Source: Ilumatobacteraceae bacterium
GTDB lineage: Bacteria; Actinomycetota; Acidimicrobiia; Acidimicrobiales; Ilumatobacteraceae
DNA length: 64,000 nucleotides
Direction: 5' to 3'
Assembly (NCBI GenBank): GCA_024643255.1
Contig: JAHENF010000002.1
Location: forward strand, 55,253-119,252
Shown here: positions 8,729 to 20,117 of the stretch, piece by piece
Layout: every line of letters begins with the position of its first letter
Position numbering within the stretch: position 1 is the first letter of the stretch
Notes under the pieces: generated by a model
Told to the model about the DNA's origin: nothing
What the model saw: only the letters and a program-made list of their open reading frames with translations
The model's database searches: none
Program-made: the position numbers and the translations under genes

Positions 8729-8744
8729 TACTAATCGATCAGTA
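8729..8744. promoter_or_regulatory. Near-palindromic operator between divergent ABC transport genes
   Basis: TACTAATCGATCAGTA, a 16-nt palindrome centred on CG with one mismatched pair, lies in the AT-rich gap between the divergent ATPase operon and the receptor gene. The central CG and position fit a LacI- or TetR-type sugar-responsive operator covering both promoters. No regulator gene is adjacent, so it would be encoded elsewhere. Inference. Confidence 0.4.
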
Positions 8745-8783
8745 AATTTCGGCGCAACGTCGCCGACAACAGAGGGGGAATAG

Positions 8784-9938
8784 ATGAGGAACGCCCGATC
8801 TTTGGGTCTTCTACTTGCAGTGGTTGCGCTTGGCACGGTGGCGTGCGGCAGTGATTCGAGCAGCAGCTCGAACACGACCGGCGACACCGTGGCCACCACC
8901 GGTGGTGGTTCGGCCCAAGCGGACGGCGTCGCAGCAGCGATCGCCGCCACCGAGGGCCTCGACACGCCACCGACTGACATCGGTCCCACGATTCCGTTGG
9001 ACTCGGTGCCCGAGACGAAGACCGTCGGCTGGTTGGAGTGCTCGCTGCCCTCCTGCCAGGTGATCGGCCAGGGCTTCAAGGATGCGACGGCGGCGCTCGG
9101 CTGGAAGCTCGAGACCATCTCGTGGACGACCGACGCCGCAGCCGCCGCGCAGCAGGCGATCGACCTCGGCGTCGACTACATCGCCATCACCGGCACGGCT
9201 CCCGAGCTGATCCAGGATCAGATCGACGCCGCCAAGGCCAAGGGCATCGGGTTCTACAGCTGCTTCGACACGGCCGATCCCGGCCAGGATGCCAACAACA
9301 TCTGGATGCAGTGTGGTGACGAAGCGGGCGTCGTCAAGGCCGGCGAGAACCTCGCCAACCTCATCATCGCCGATTCGAATGGAGAGGCGAACGTACTGAT
9401 GGTCAACATCCCCGACTTCGCCGTCTTGACGAAGGAGCGCGAGGGATCCGAGACGTCGTACGCGGCGAACTGCCCGAACTGCAAGTTCACCGAACTGCCG
9501 CTCACACTCGACCAGCTCCTCGCGGGCGAGGTGCCCGGCGCGATCGTGGCAGCTGTGCAGGCCGACCCGTCGATCGACTACATCCACTTCGCCTTCGACG
9601 GCCTGACGGGTGGTGTCTCCCAGACGTTGGCAGACGCTGATCTGCTGACCGGGCGCAAACTGGTCGGCGTGGACTTCAGCGCAGCGGTCCTCCAGGAGAT
9701 CGTCGACGGCACCATGCAGTTCTGGAGCGCCAACCCGAAGGAATACTCCGGTTGGTTGATGGTCGACGCAATGGCGCGTCAGGCGATCGGTCAGGAGAAC
9801 ACCGAGGAGCGCGCCAACGCCGTGCTGCCGACATTCTTCGTGACGACTCCCGATCAGGCCGAGCCGCTGATCGCGACCGACGGTTGGCCCGGGCCCGAGA
9901 CGATGGCCGATCAGTTCAAGGCGCTCTGGGGCGTCTGA
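8784..9938 (+). CDS. Sugar-type ABC importer substrate-binding lipoprotein
   Basis: 384-residue exported lipoprotein. Signal sequence residues 1-21 with lipobox GTVAC (Cys21) and a Ser/Thr/Gly linker; the mature protein resembles the Peripla_BP_4 (ribose-binding-like) fold: VIGQGFKDATAALGW, AIDLGVDYIAITGTAPE, IGFYSCFD, and GRKLVGVDFS near 290. It should capture the ligand for the divergent permease/ATPase pair. Four Cys in the pattern CSLPSC and CPNC are notable and could form extracytoplasmic disulfides. A good ribosome site (GAGGGGG) precedes the ATG. A perfect hairpin terminator follows 30 nt after the stop. Ligand unknown. Confidence 0.88.
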   Translation: MRNARSLGLLLAVVALGTVACGSDSSSSSNTTGDTVATTGGGSAQADGVAAAIAATEGLDTPPTDIGPTIPLDSVPETKTVGWLECSLPSCQVIGQGFKDATAALGWKLETISWTTDAAAAAQQAIDLGVDYIAITGTAPELIQDQIDAAKAKGIGFYSCFDTADPGQDANNIWMQCGDEAGVVKAGENLANLIIADSNGEANVLMVNIPDFAVLTKEREGSETSYAANCPNCKFTELPLTLDQLLAGEVPGAIVAAVQADPSIDYIHFAFDGLTGGVSQTLADADLLTGRKLVGVDFSAAVLQEIVDGTMQFWSANPKEYSGWLMVDAMARQAIGQENTEERANAVLPTFFVTTPDQAEPLIATDGWPGPETMADQFKALWGV

Positions 9939-9969
9939 CACACGGCTGACAACCAGTCATTGACGTGAG

Positions 9970-9997
9970 CGTGGGGCGCCCGTTCGGGCGCCCCACG
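9970..9997 (+). terminator. Strong GC hairpin after the receptor gene
   Basis: Perfect 12-bp stem, CGTGGGGCGCCC-GTTC-GGGCGCCCCACG, about 30 nt after the receptor stop codon. There is no U-tract, as is common for terminators in high-GC actinobacteria. Being symmetrical it could also stop the converging aminotransferase transcript. Confidence 0.7.
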
Positions 9998-10013
9998 TTC
10001 GCGTGGTCCACCA

Positions 10014-10070
10014 ACCGGAAATTCGGGTCCAACCTCCCGCTCAGCGCGACGTTCGCTCCGAAATTTGGGG
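10014..10070. repeat. Family C interspersed palindromic repeat, copy 2
   Basis: 57-nt relative of the element at 4937, starting ACCGGAAATTCGGG and ending CCGAAATTTGGGG, with inner CTCCCGCTCAGCGCGAC. Again between convergent genes (receptor and aminotransferase). The changes in the two halves only partly preserve pairing. Confidence 0.78.
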
Positions 10071-10096
10071 GAAGGCGGGTGTTCGCTGACCGGGTG

Positions 10097-11290
10097 TCAG
10101 CCGTTGACGAGGGCGGCGAACCGTTCGATGCCCTCGACCAGGTTCTCGTCGCCGAGCGCGAACGAGAAGCGACCGTACCCACCGAGCCCGAACGCTTCGC
10201 CGGGCACGAAGGCGACCTTCGCCTTGTCGAGCACGAGATCAGCGAGCTCGAGCGTGTTGGTCGCCGTCACCCCGTCGATCGGTCGGTTCAGCAGCCCGGT
10301 CAGGTCGGGATACGCGTAGAACGCACCCTGTGGCTCGAGACAGCCGACACCGTCGATCGCGTTCAACATGGTCCACATCGTCTGGGCCCGCCGCGCGAAC
10401 GCGGAACGCATCATGACGACATCGTCGAGCGACCCGGACACTGCGGCGAGCGCCGCGCGCTGCGACACGTTGGCGACGTTGGAGGTGGCGTGGCTCTGGA
10501 AGTTCGTCGACGCCTTGACCACATCGTCGGGACCGATCATCCAACCGACGCGCCAGCCGGTCATCGCATAGGTCTTCGCGACACCGTTGACGATGATGCA
10601 CTGGTTGGCCAGTTCAGGGACCAGCGTCGGCATCGAGGCGAACACATTGTCGCCGTAGGTCAAGTGCTCGTAGATCTCGTCGGTGATCACCCACACGCCG
10701 TGATCGAGCGCCCACTCGCCGATCGCCCGCACCATGTCGGGCGGGCACACCGACCCCGACGGGTTGTCGGGGCTCACGAACAACAGCACCTTGGTGCGCT
10801 CGGTGTAGGCCGCGTCGAGCTGCTCGATGGTCACCTGGAAGCCGCTCGCCGCGTCGGTGTCGATGACCACCGGAACGCCACCGGCCAGCGTGATCGCCTC
10901 GGGGTAGGTCGTCCAGTACGGCGCGGGGCAGATCACCTCGTCGCCCGGATCGCACAGCGCCGCGAACGCGGTGTAGACAGCGTGCTTGCCACCGTTCGTG
11001 ACGAGCACCTGCGACGGCGCGCACTCGAAGCCGGAGTCGCGCAGCGTCTTGGCCGCGATCGCGGCCTTCAGTTCGGGGAGCCCGCCGGCCGGCGTGTAGC
11101 GATGGTTCTTCGGATCACGGCACGCCTCGACGGCCGCCTCGACGATGTGGGCCGGCGTCGGGAAGTCCGGTTCTCCGGCGCCGAAACCGATGACGTTCTC
11201 ACCCGCCGCCTGGAGTGCCTTTGCCTTGGCATCGACGGCCAATGTGGCTGAGGGGGCGATCGCGGCGAGTCGTTCGGAGGTGCGCTTCAC
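10097..11290 (-). CDS. Class I pyridoxal-phosphate aminotransferase (aspartate aminotransferase family)
   Basis: 397-residue fold-type I aminotransferase. Seen: [14 protein letters not shown] near residue 40, [30 protein letters not shown] (the Asn contacting PLP), [12 protein letters not shown] (the Asp and Tyr of the cofactor site), the PLP-lysine block [16 protein letters not shown] near residue 235, and a C-terminal [10 protein letters not shown] carrying the family Phe-Ser region (usually RIS/RFS). Likely interconverts aspartate/oxaloacetate or a related amino acid and keto acid in the cytoplasm. GTG at 11290 was chosen since homology starts there; upstream codons overlap the divergent serC promoter. 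A symbol such as aspC is possible but not certain. Confidence 0.9.
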   Translation of the reverse strand: MKRTSERLAAIAPSATLAVDAKAKALQAAGENVIGFGAGEPDFPTPAHIVEAAVEACRDPKNHRYTPAGGLPELKAAIAAKTLRDSGFECAPSQVLVTNGGKHAVYTAFAALCDPGDEVICPAPYWTTYPEAITLAGGVPVVIDTDAASGFQVTIEQLDAAYTERTKVLLFVSPDNPSGSVCPPDMVRAIGEWALDHGVWVITDEIYEHLTYGDNVFASMPTLVPELANQCIIVNGVAKTYAMTGWRVGWMIGPDDVVKASTNFQSHATSNVANVSQRAALAAVSGSLDDVVMMRSAFARRAQTMWTMLNAIDGVGCLEPQGAFYAYPDLTGLLNRPIDGVTATNTLELADLVLDKAKVAFVPGEAFGLGGYGRFSFALGDENLVEGIERFAALVNG

Positions 11291-11343
11291 GCTCGCCAGC
11301 CTGCCACAGCGACACGCCCATCCCAACGACGAATTGACGCTGA

Positions 11344-12537
<1,194 letters not shown>

Positions 12538-12550
12538 GCAAGGCCGCCCG

Positions 12551-13411
12551 ATGCAGCCCACCGACGTCCTCGAGTTCAGCACCGGCGACATCGGCGCGCT
12601 CGAACGCCCGGTCATGCTCGTCGGGCTCGAGGGGTGGTTCGACGTCGGCGGGGCGGCGACCCAGGCGGTGAACGCATTCGTCAGCGCGGACCACGCGGTC
12701 ACCGTCGGCCAGATCGACCCCGACCCGTTCTACGACTTCACACAGCAGCGCCCGCACGTGTCGATCGACGACGACATCCGCGAGATCGTGTGGCCGCAGA
12801 ACGAGTTCGTTCTCCAGCGCAACCCGGGCCACCGTGACGTGGTCGCGCTGATCGGCGTCGAACCCCACATGGCCTGGCGCACCTACACCGGCGCGATCAC
12901 CGTGGTCGCCGAGGCACTCGGCTGTGAAGCGATCGTCACCGTCGGCTCCGGAGCCGAGGCGATCCCCCACTCGCGGACTCCACCGGTGACCGGCAGCACA
13001 GCCAACGCCGAGCTCGCTCGCCGCCTCGGGCTCGTCGCCCCCTCCTATCAGGGCATGACCGGCGTGGTCGGGGTACTCCAAGCCGAACTCGAGGCCCGCG
13101 ACATCCCGTCGATCTCGCTGCGCGTCGGCATCCCCCACTACCTGATGAACGCCGAGCACCCGCAAGCGGTCCAGGCGCTCGTGCGGCACCTCAGCCATGT
13201 GCTCGACGTACCCAACACGACCGACCTGAGCGATCAGATCGACGGGTGGCGCGACGTCCACGACGAACTCGTCGCCAACGACGAGCAGCTGCGGATGTAC
13301 GTCAACCTGCTCGAGGCCGAATTCGATCGGCGGTCCGAAGCTCAGATCCCGACCGCCGACGACCTCGGAGCGGCGTTCGAGGAGTTCCTCCGCAACCAAC
13401 GCGACGACTGA
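12551..13411 (+). CDS. PAC2 family protein
   Basis: 286-residue protein of the PAC2 (proteasome assembly chaperone 2-like) family found in actinobacteria and archaea. Seen: RPVMLVGLEGWFDVGGAATQAV near the N-terminus, DPDPFYDFTQQRP, a conserved ALIGVEPHMAW block, and GMTGVVGVLQAELE. The C-terminal 60 residues are acidic and helical. Function in bacteria is not established; a link with proteasome or ATP-grasp partners has been suggested for the family but nothing here proves it. Likely co-transcribed with serC (13-nt gap). Ends in a palindromic repeat region shared with convergent metY. Confidence 0.82.
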   Translation: MQPTDVLEFSTGDIGALERPVMLVGLEGWFDVGGAATQAVNAFVSADHAVTVGQIDPDPFYDFTQQRPHVSIDDDIREIVWPQNEFVLQRNPGHRDVVALIGVEPHMAWRTYTGAITVVAEALGCEAIVTVGSGAEAIPHSRTPPVTGSTANAELARRLGLVAPSYQGMTGVVGVLQAELEARDIPSISLRVGIPHYLMNAEHPQAVQALVRHLSHVLDVPNTTDLSDQIDGWRDVHDELVANDEQLRMYVNLLEAEFDRRSEAQIPTADDLGAAFEEFLRNQRDD

Positions 13412-13414
13412 ACC

Positions 13415-13443
13415 GTGACGCCGCTGCCACGCACCGGCGTCAC
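13415..13443. repeat. Family A palindromic repeat
   Basis: GTGACGCCG and CGGCGTCAC arms around an imperfect CTGCCACGCAC core, 4 nt after the PAC2 stop codon. Related to the better-paired copy at 32584 and the one at 34364. Followed 37 nt later by a family B element, the same A-B pairing as at 34.3 kb. Confidence 0.7.
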
Positions 13444-13479
13444 CGCATTCGGTCCAGTTGGGGACTGTCAGGAGGAAGC

Positions 13480-13503
13480 AGACGCGGGTCAGACCCCGCG
13501 TCT
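13480..13503. repeat. Family B palindromic repeat at metY stop
   Basis: AGACGCGGGTC-A-GACCCCGCGTCT, a nearly perfect inverted repeat with one bulged C. Its last base is shared with the reverse-strand TGA of metY (13505-13503). Lies between convergent genes, so probably folds as a terminator hairpin on both strands. Confidence 0.8.
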
Positions 13504-14813
13504 CATTTGGCGGCGGCGAAGGCGGTGTCGAGGTCGGCGATGATGTCGTCGATCGACTCGAGGCCGACGCTGAGCCGCACGAGGCCCGGCGTCACGTCGG
13601 ACGCCGCCTGCTCCTCGGGGGTGAGCTGGGAGTGCGTGGTGCTCGCCGGGTGGATCACGAGGCTGCGCACGTCACCGATGTTCGCGACGTGGCTGTGCAG
13701 CTCGGTCCCTTCCACGAACTTCTTGCCCGCTTCGAGGCCACCCTTGATCTCGAACGCCAGCACCGCGCCGTAGCCCCGACCGCCACCGAGCTTCTCGGCG
13801 CGCTCGTGCCACGCACTCGACGCAAGCCCTGCGTAGTTCACGGACTCGACCTGATCGTGGGCGTCGAGGTATTCGGCGACCGTCTGGGCATTCGCGAAGT
13901 GCCGCTCCATGCGCAGGCTGAGCGTCTCGATGCCCTGGAGGATCATGAATGCGTTGAACGGTGAGATGGCGAGGCCCATGTCGCGCAGCATCTGCACGCG
14001 TGCCTTGAGGATGAACGCGCCATGGCCGAGCGCCGGGAAGTAGGCGAGGCCGTGGTAGCTCGGGTCGGGCTCCGTGAAGTTGGGGAAGCGACCCGATGCG
14101 GCGTAGTCGAAGGTGCCGCCGTCGACGATCGCTCCAGCGATCGACGTGCCATGGCCACCCATGAACTTGGTGAGGCTGTGGATGACGATGTCGGCGCCCC
14201 ATTCGAGCGGCCGGATCAGATACGGCGTCGGGACGGTGTTGTCGACCATCAACGGAATGCCGTTCGCATGGGCGACACCGGCGATCCCCTCGATGTCGAG
14301 CACGTCGTTCTTCGGGTTGGGCATGACCTCACCGAAGAACACCTTCGTGTTCGGCTTGATCGCGGCTTCCCACTGGGCGAGGTCGTGCGGGTCGTCGACG
14401 AAGGTGACCTCGACGCCGAACTTCGGAAGTGTGTAGTGCAGCAGATTGTACGAGCCGCCGTACAGCGACGGTGACGCGACGACGTGGTCGCCCGACTCGC
14501 ACAGGGTCATGAAGGCCAGCGTCGATGCCGCCTGGCCGGACGCCACGGCGAGTGTGCCCGGAAGGCCGACGGCCGTGATGCAACCGCCTTCGAGCGCGTT
14601 GACACGCGCTTCGAGTGCAGCCTGCGTCGGGTTCATGATCCGGGTGTAGATGTTGCCGATCTCGGCAAGGCCGAACAGGTTGGCCGCATGGTCGGTGTCG
14701 CGGAACTCGTATGCCGTCGTCTGATAGATCGGCACCGCCCGCGCGCCGGTCGTCGGGTCGGCCTCGCCGCCGACATGAATCTGCTTGGTCTCGAATCCCC
14801 AGGAGTCACTCAT
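13503..14813 (-). CDS. metY: O-acetylhomoserine sulfhydrylase (homocysteine synthase)
   Basis: 436-residue Cys/Met metabolism PLP enzyme of the MetY type, making homocysteine from O-acetylhomoserine and sulfide. The opening WGFETKQIHVGGEADPTTGARAVPIYQTTAY is diagnostic. Also seen: NPTQAALEARVNALEGG, SGQAA(S)TLAF near residue 95, the long insertion typical of MetY, and the PLP-lysine segment HSLTKFMGGHGTSIAG near 215. Length 436 distinguishes it from cystathionine synthases (about 390). Monocistronic; no SAM or T-box riboswitch motif is visible in its 160-nt leader, which instead holds a family C repeat. Confidence 0.94.
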   Translation of the reverse strand: MSDSWGFETKQIHVGGEADPTTGARAVPIYQTTAYEFRDTDHAANLFGLAEIGNIYTRIMNPTQAALEARVNALEGGCITAVGLPGTLAVASGQAASTLAFMTLCESGDHVVASPSLYGGSYNLLHYTLPKFGVEVTFVDDPHDLAQWEAAIKPNTKVFFGEVMPNPKNDVLDIEGIAGVAHANGIPLMVDNTVPTPYLIRPLEWGADIVIHSLTKFMGGHGTSIAGAIVDGGTFDYAASGRFPNFTEPDPSYHGLAYFPALGHGAFILKARVQMLRDMGLAISPFNAFMILQGIETLSLRMERHFANAQTVAEYLDAHDQVESVNYAGLASSAWHERAEKLGGGRGYGAVLAFEIKGGLEAGKKFVEGTELHSHVANIGDVRSLVIHPASTTHSQLTPEEQAASDVTPGLVRLSVGLESIDDIIADLDTAFAAAK

Positions 14814-14899
14814 AGGGCGCAGACGCTACAGGCCAATTCCCGACCCCACAAGTCAACTTTCGTCGATGCGCTCCCCCACCCGAAGTGATGCGCGCCCCC

Positions 14900-14956
14900 A
14901 CCCGAAATTCGGAGCCGAGCTTGCGCTCGCCGCAATGTTCGCTCCGAATTTGCGGG
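14900..14956. repeat. Family C interspersed palindromic repeat, copy 3
   Basis: 57-nt element beginning ACCCGAAATTCGGA and ending CCGAATTTGCGGG with inner TTGCGCTCGCCGCAA, matching copies at 4937 and 10014 in length and layout. Here it lies between two minus-strand genes, upstream of metY and downstream of the YhhN gene. Confidence 0.75.
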
Positions 14957-14972
14957 ATTGCGGCCCAGGGGA

Positions 14973-15608
14973 TCAGAGGAGCGACGCGACGAGGCCGGCT
15001 TGGCCGAGGTGATAGGTGACCATCACGGTGATCGGCATCCAGCGCGCCGAGCCCACGAACTGGCGCCAGCCGAGCACCGAGTCCGACGCGACGAACAGTG
15101 CAGCACCGGCGATGGCCCACCAGTTCCCGGACGCGACCGCCGCGCAGAACATCAGCGAGATCGCAACGAGGTACGCCGACACCGCCGGGCCGAGCACCGG
15201 CTCCGAGCGGCGAGCCGCCTGCACGATCCGCAGGCCCACCGCGGCAGCGAGCGCCGCCATGATCGCCACGCCCACACCGAATCCGACCCACGACCAGTCG
15301 GGCGCGACGATCAGGCCCACCGTGTAGGCGATGTGCGCCAGGAGGAATGCGACGAGGCCAGGGATGAACCGACGATCCCCGTCGAGCAGGAACACGTCAC
15401 CCGCGAGCGAGCACACCAGCGCCACGACGAACCACCCGCGCATCGCCGGGTCGACCGGATCGAGGGTGGCCGCGACGCCGATCAGCGCGATCAGTGCGAG
15501 CGGTTTGCTCCACAGCTCGACCGAACGGTTGTCGGTCCACCGACTCCACCAATTCGCACCCGCGGCAACGGCGAACACCACAGCACACCCAATCGACAAC
15601 GTGCTCAC
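14973..15608 (-). CDS. YhhN family membrane protein (lysoplasmalogenase-like)
   Basis: 211-residue integral membrane protein with about eight hydrophobic segments and the YhhN/TMEM86 signature: KPLALIALI near residue 37, the conserved CSLAGDVFLLDGDRRFIPGLVAFLLAH-type block near 65-90 (Asp residues thought to be catalytic), and FVASDSVLGWRQF near 170. Eukaryotic TMEM86B and bacterial relatives hydrolyse the vinyl-ether bond of lysoplasmalogens; the activity here is an inference from family. Stands alone on the minus strand, with the D-repeat cluster upstream and a C repeat downstream. Confidence 0.85.
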   Translation of the reverse strand: MSTLSIGCAVVFAVAAGANWWSRWTDNRSVELWSKPLALIALIGVAATLDPVDPAMRGWFVVALVCSLAGDVFLLDGDRRFIPGLVAFLLAHIAYTVGLIVAPDWSWVGFGVGVAIMAALAAAVGLRIVQAARRSEPVLGPAVSAYLVAISLMFCAAVASGNWWAIAGAALFVASDSVLGWRQFVGSARWMPITVMVTYHLGQAGLVASLL

Positions 15609-15628
15609 CAGACCTCCTCCCCAGCTTC

Positions 15629-15784
15629 CGATGAGAAATCAGCGCAGCTCTCGCGCCACATTCTCATCGTCGGCCACTGAACTCGGGAGAGCGATGAGGT
15701 TCTGGACCGACGTGTGCACCGGAACCTCATCGCACGCGTTCCAATGAGTTTGTGGCGCGAGGGGTGAGCCGGAACCTCATCGCA
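15629..15784. repeat. Cluster of three family D CGATGAG hairpin repeats
   Basis: Three tandem related hairpins fill the gap between yhhN and ilvC: 15629-15669 (CGATGAGAA ... TTCTCATCG), 15691-15733 (GCGATGAGGTTC ... GAACCTCATCGC) and 15740-15784 (CAATGAGTTTG ... GGAACCTCATCGCA). CCGGAACCTCATCGCA recurs exactly 50 nt apart (15719 and 15769). Inner segments share a TGGCGCGAG-type core. A fourth copy is at 43324. This region follows ilvC on the minus strand and may terminate the ilvBNC transcript. Confidence 0.75.
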
Positions 15785-15809
15785 ACGAGGATGGGGGGTC
15801 GCGAAGATG

Positions 15810-17408
<1,599 letters not shown>

Positions 17409-17412
<4 letters not shown>

Positions 17413-19163
17413 TTGAGGGCCTCGGCTCGGTCTTGCTGGGTGGGGTGGAGGATCAGTTCGTCGTTGCTGGCGCCGGCGGGCACCATCGGGAAGACCAGCT
17501 CGGAGGCGTCGGTGCGGAACTCGATCACGACGGATCGATCGGTGATCGAGTTCGCCTTCTCGATCGCCGGGCCGACCTCTTCGGGCGACTCGACGAGAAT
17601 GCCGACGCACCCCATCGACTCGGCCCACATCACGAAGTCGGGCACCTTGGCGTTCAGGTACACCTCGGAGTAGCGCTCGTCGTAGAACATCTCCTGCCAC
17701 TGACGGACCATGCCGAGATAGCTGTTGTTGAGCAGCGCAACCTTGATCGGCAGACCCTCGACGGTTGACGTCACGAGCTCCTGTGCGGTCATCTGGAAGC
17801 AACCGTCGCCGTCGACGGCCCAGACGTCGCACTCGGGCTTGGCAGCCTTCGCGCCGATGGCGGCGGGGATGGAGAAGCCCATCGTGCCGAGTCCACCGGA
17901 GTTGACCCAGGTGTACGGCTCGTCGAACTCGAAGAACTGCGAGGTGTACATCTGGTGCTGGCCGACGCCCGACGCCACGATCGTGTGCGGCTTCGCCAAT
18001 CGGTTCAGCTCCTCGATGCAGTACTGCGGCTTGAGCGCCGCGCCCGGCTCCGACTGCTCGTACGTCATCGGGAACTGCTCGCGCCAGCCGGACACCTTGC
18101 TCTTCCAGGCCGATGTGTCGGCCTGGACGGTGCCGGCGGCGATCATCGCCTTGATCTCCGAAATGATCTCCTCGATGACGTACTTGGCGTCGCCGACGAT
18201 CGGCACGTCGGGACGGCGGACCTTGCCCTGCTCGGCCGGGTCGATGTCGACATGGATGATCTTGGCTTCGGGGGCGAACGCGTCGACCTTGCCGGTGATG
18301 CGGTCGTCGAAACGTGCGCCGAGCGTGATCAGCAGGTCGGCCTTCTGCATCGCGGTCACCGCGGTTGCGTTGCCGTGCATCCCCGGCATGCCGAGGCACA
18401 GGGGGTGGTTGTCCGGGAACGCACCGCGGGCCATCAGCGTGGTGACGACGTAACTGTCGATCAGTTCCGCCAACTCGCGCAGCGCCTCGGCGGCACGCGA
18501 CTTGAGGATGCCGCCACCGGCGTAGATGATCGGACGCTCGGAGCCCATGATCACCCGCGCCGCTTCCTTGATCATCCGCGGGTGGCCCTTGACATTCGGG
18601 CGGTACCCAGGCAGCGAGTCGAGCACTTCCTGATCGGTCGGCCAGTACCACTCCATCTCGTTCTGCAGGCAGTCCTTCGGCACGTCGATGAGCGTCGGGC
18701 CCGGGCGACCGGTGGTGGCGATGTGGAACGCCTGGCGGACGGCCATCGGGATGTCGTCGGCCGACATGACGAGTTCGTTGTGCTTGGTGCACGAGCGGGT
18801 GATCCCGACCGTGTCGCATTCCTGGAACGCGTCGGTGCCGATCGCATTCGTCGCGACCTGACCGGTGATCGCCACCATCGGCACCGAATCCATGTATGCG
18901 TCCATCAGCGGGGTGACGAGGTTGGTGGCGGCGGGGCCCGACGTCACCATCGCGACGCCCGGCTTGCCGGACACGTGCGCGTAGCCCTCGGCCATGTGGC
19001 CGGCGCCCTGCTCATGGCGCACGAGGATGTGACGGATCGAGCTGTCCATCAACGGGTCGTACGCCGGCAGGATGCAACCGCCGGGGTACCCGAAGATCAG
19101 TTCGACATCTTCGTGCTCGAGTGCTCGGATCAGCGCCTCGGCGCCGGTGATTCGTTCAGCCAT
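17409..19163 (-). CDS. ilvB: Acetolactate synthase catalytic (large) subunit
   Basis: 584-residue ThDP/FAD-dependent acetohydroxyacid synthase, the first common step of branched-chain amino acid synthesis. Seen: VELIFGYPGGCILPAYDPL at the N-terminus, the ThDP-activating Glu in HEQGAGHMAEGYA, the FAD-binding middle domain, and the ThDP motif AVDGDGCFQMTAQEL ... NNSYLGMVRQWQEMFY near 440-480. First gene of ilvBNC. Its 5' leader on the minus strand encodes a short peptide with a Leu-Leu-Val-Val-Leu-Ile run followed by an intrinsic terminator, so it is very probably attenuated by charged branched-chain tRNA levels. Confidence 0.95.
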
Positions 19164-19241
19164 GATCGTGCTGCTTCCTGGTGGTGCTTCTTGGTGGGGA
19201 TCGGGTGTCGGTTCGTTGATGGAGGTCGTCGGTTCGGTGCC

Positions 19242-19274
19242 GAAAAAGCAAACGACCTCCCGTGTGGGAGGTCG
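19242..19274 (-). terminator. ilvB leader attenuator terminator
   Basis: On the minus strand CGACCTCCC-ACAC-GGGAGGTCG is a perfect 9-bp stem with 4-nt loop, followed by TTTGCTTTTTC, the only clear U-rich hairpin I noticed in the window. It sits 28 nt after the leader-peptide stop and about 80 nt before ilvB. Termination here would shut off ilvBNC when branched-chain aminoacyl-tRNA is plentiful. Confidence 0.85.
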
Positions 19275-19302
19275 GAGCGCGCACAGCAGAGAGCTGGGCG
19301 CG

Positions 19303-19365
19303 CTACTGGATGAGTACTACGAGCAGGCTCGGCAGGTTCGTGGTCGTAGACACGTCGAACATCAT
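19303..19365 (-). CDS. ilvBNC leader peptide (attenuation)
   Basis: 20-residue peptide of sequence MMFDVSTTTN followed by LPSLLVVLIQ and a TAG stop. Six of seven consecutive codons near the end are Leu-Leu-Val-Val-Leu-Ile, the regulatory amino acids of the downstream genes; one more Leu precedes them. Ribosome stalling here when these tRNAs are uncharged should permit an antiterminator and allow read-through of the hairpin at 19242-19274. Comparable leader peptides control ilvBNC in corynebacteria. Start may be either of the two adjacent ATGs (19365 or 19362). Divergent from the first tetR gene by about 29 nt. Too short to be called by length filters. Confidence 0.85.
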   Translation of the reverse strand: MMFDVSTTTNLPSLLVVLIQ

Positions 19366-19394
19366 AGCGGTCATCGGTCGCCTCACGACAAGTC

Positions 19395-20117
19395 ATGAGC
19401 CACATCACGCGCGTCGACGTGGCTACCGTGATCCCGGTGAGCCGCCGCGACGATGTCATCAACGCCGCTGCGGACCTGTTGCGCGAGGCCGGACCGGACG
19501 CGCTCACCTCGATCGCGGTCGCGAAGCGGCTCGGGATGTCACAGTCGGCGATCTACCGGCACATCAGCGACATGCAGGAGCTGACCACGGTCGCGAGCCA
19601 CATCGTCGTCGCCGAGCTGACCGACGTGATGGCGGCGGCGATCGCTGCGCCCGAGACGGAATGGGGCGACGGCGCCAACATCGTCAACTTCAGTACGCGC
19701 ATCGTCGGATTGATGAGCGAACACCGTCAGGCGTTCGAAGTCATCGATCGTTGGCGGTGGAGCGACGGCGAGCTCGGCGAGGGCATCCGTGCGCTCCTCG
19801 TCGCCGGGTGTACCGCCATCGCAGGCGAACTCGAATCGCAGTGGCGTTTCGACTTCGCCTGCACGACCCCGTTCGACGAGCACACCGCCGCGATCCAGCG
19901 CGCGCATGCCCAGCTGATCGAGGACGACACGATCGCCGTGGCCCGCACCGCCGGCCCCCCTGACCGCGACGTGGACGTCTCGGTGGCGCGCATGCTCAGC
20001 GTGCGGATCTTCGCCGGGTGGAGCGCGTATGCCCTCGACATGAACGGGCGTCTGGGTCTGCCCACCCCGATCCTCGGCGGACCCCATCTGCTCGCGCCGG
20101 AGTTCTCGCTGCTGTGA
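19395..20117 (+). CDS. TetR family transcriptional regulator, first of a tandem pair
   Basis: 240-residue TetR-type repressor. The N-terminal helix-turn-helix is clear (DVINAAADLLREAG, then LTSIAVAKRLGMSQSAIYRHI, about residues 20-58); the rest is a helical ligand domain without a recognisable subclass. Start: ATG 19395 is taken, but GTG at 19428 or 19437 would remove a tail not needed for the fold. Divergent from the ilvBNC leader with almost no spacer, so its own promoter must overlap the ilv promoter; control of either itself or ilv is possible. Its stop overlaps the start of a paralogous tetR gene (GTGA). Confidence 0.85.
   Translation: MSHITRVDVATVIPVSRRDDVINAAADLLREAGPDALTSIAVAKRLGMSQSAIYRHISDMQELTTVASHIVVAELTDVMAAAIAAPETEWGDGANIVNFSTRIVGLMSEHRQAFEVIDRWRWSDGELGEGIRALLVAGCTAIAGELESQWRFDFACTTPFDEHTAAIQRAHAQLIEDDTIAVARTAGPPDRDVDVSVARMLSVRIFAGWSAYALDMNGRLGLPTPILGGPHLLAPEFSLL

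Noticed and set aside
14814-14972. A SAM riboswitch or T-box ahead of metY
   Set aside because: None of the conserved blocks are present; the only structure is the family C repeat.
15629-15784. CRISPR array
   Set aside because: Repeats are imperfect hairpins with no equal spacers and no cas genes; they match the isolated D element at 43324.
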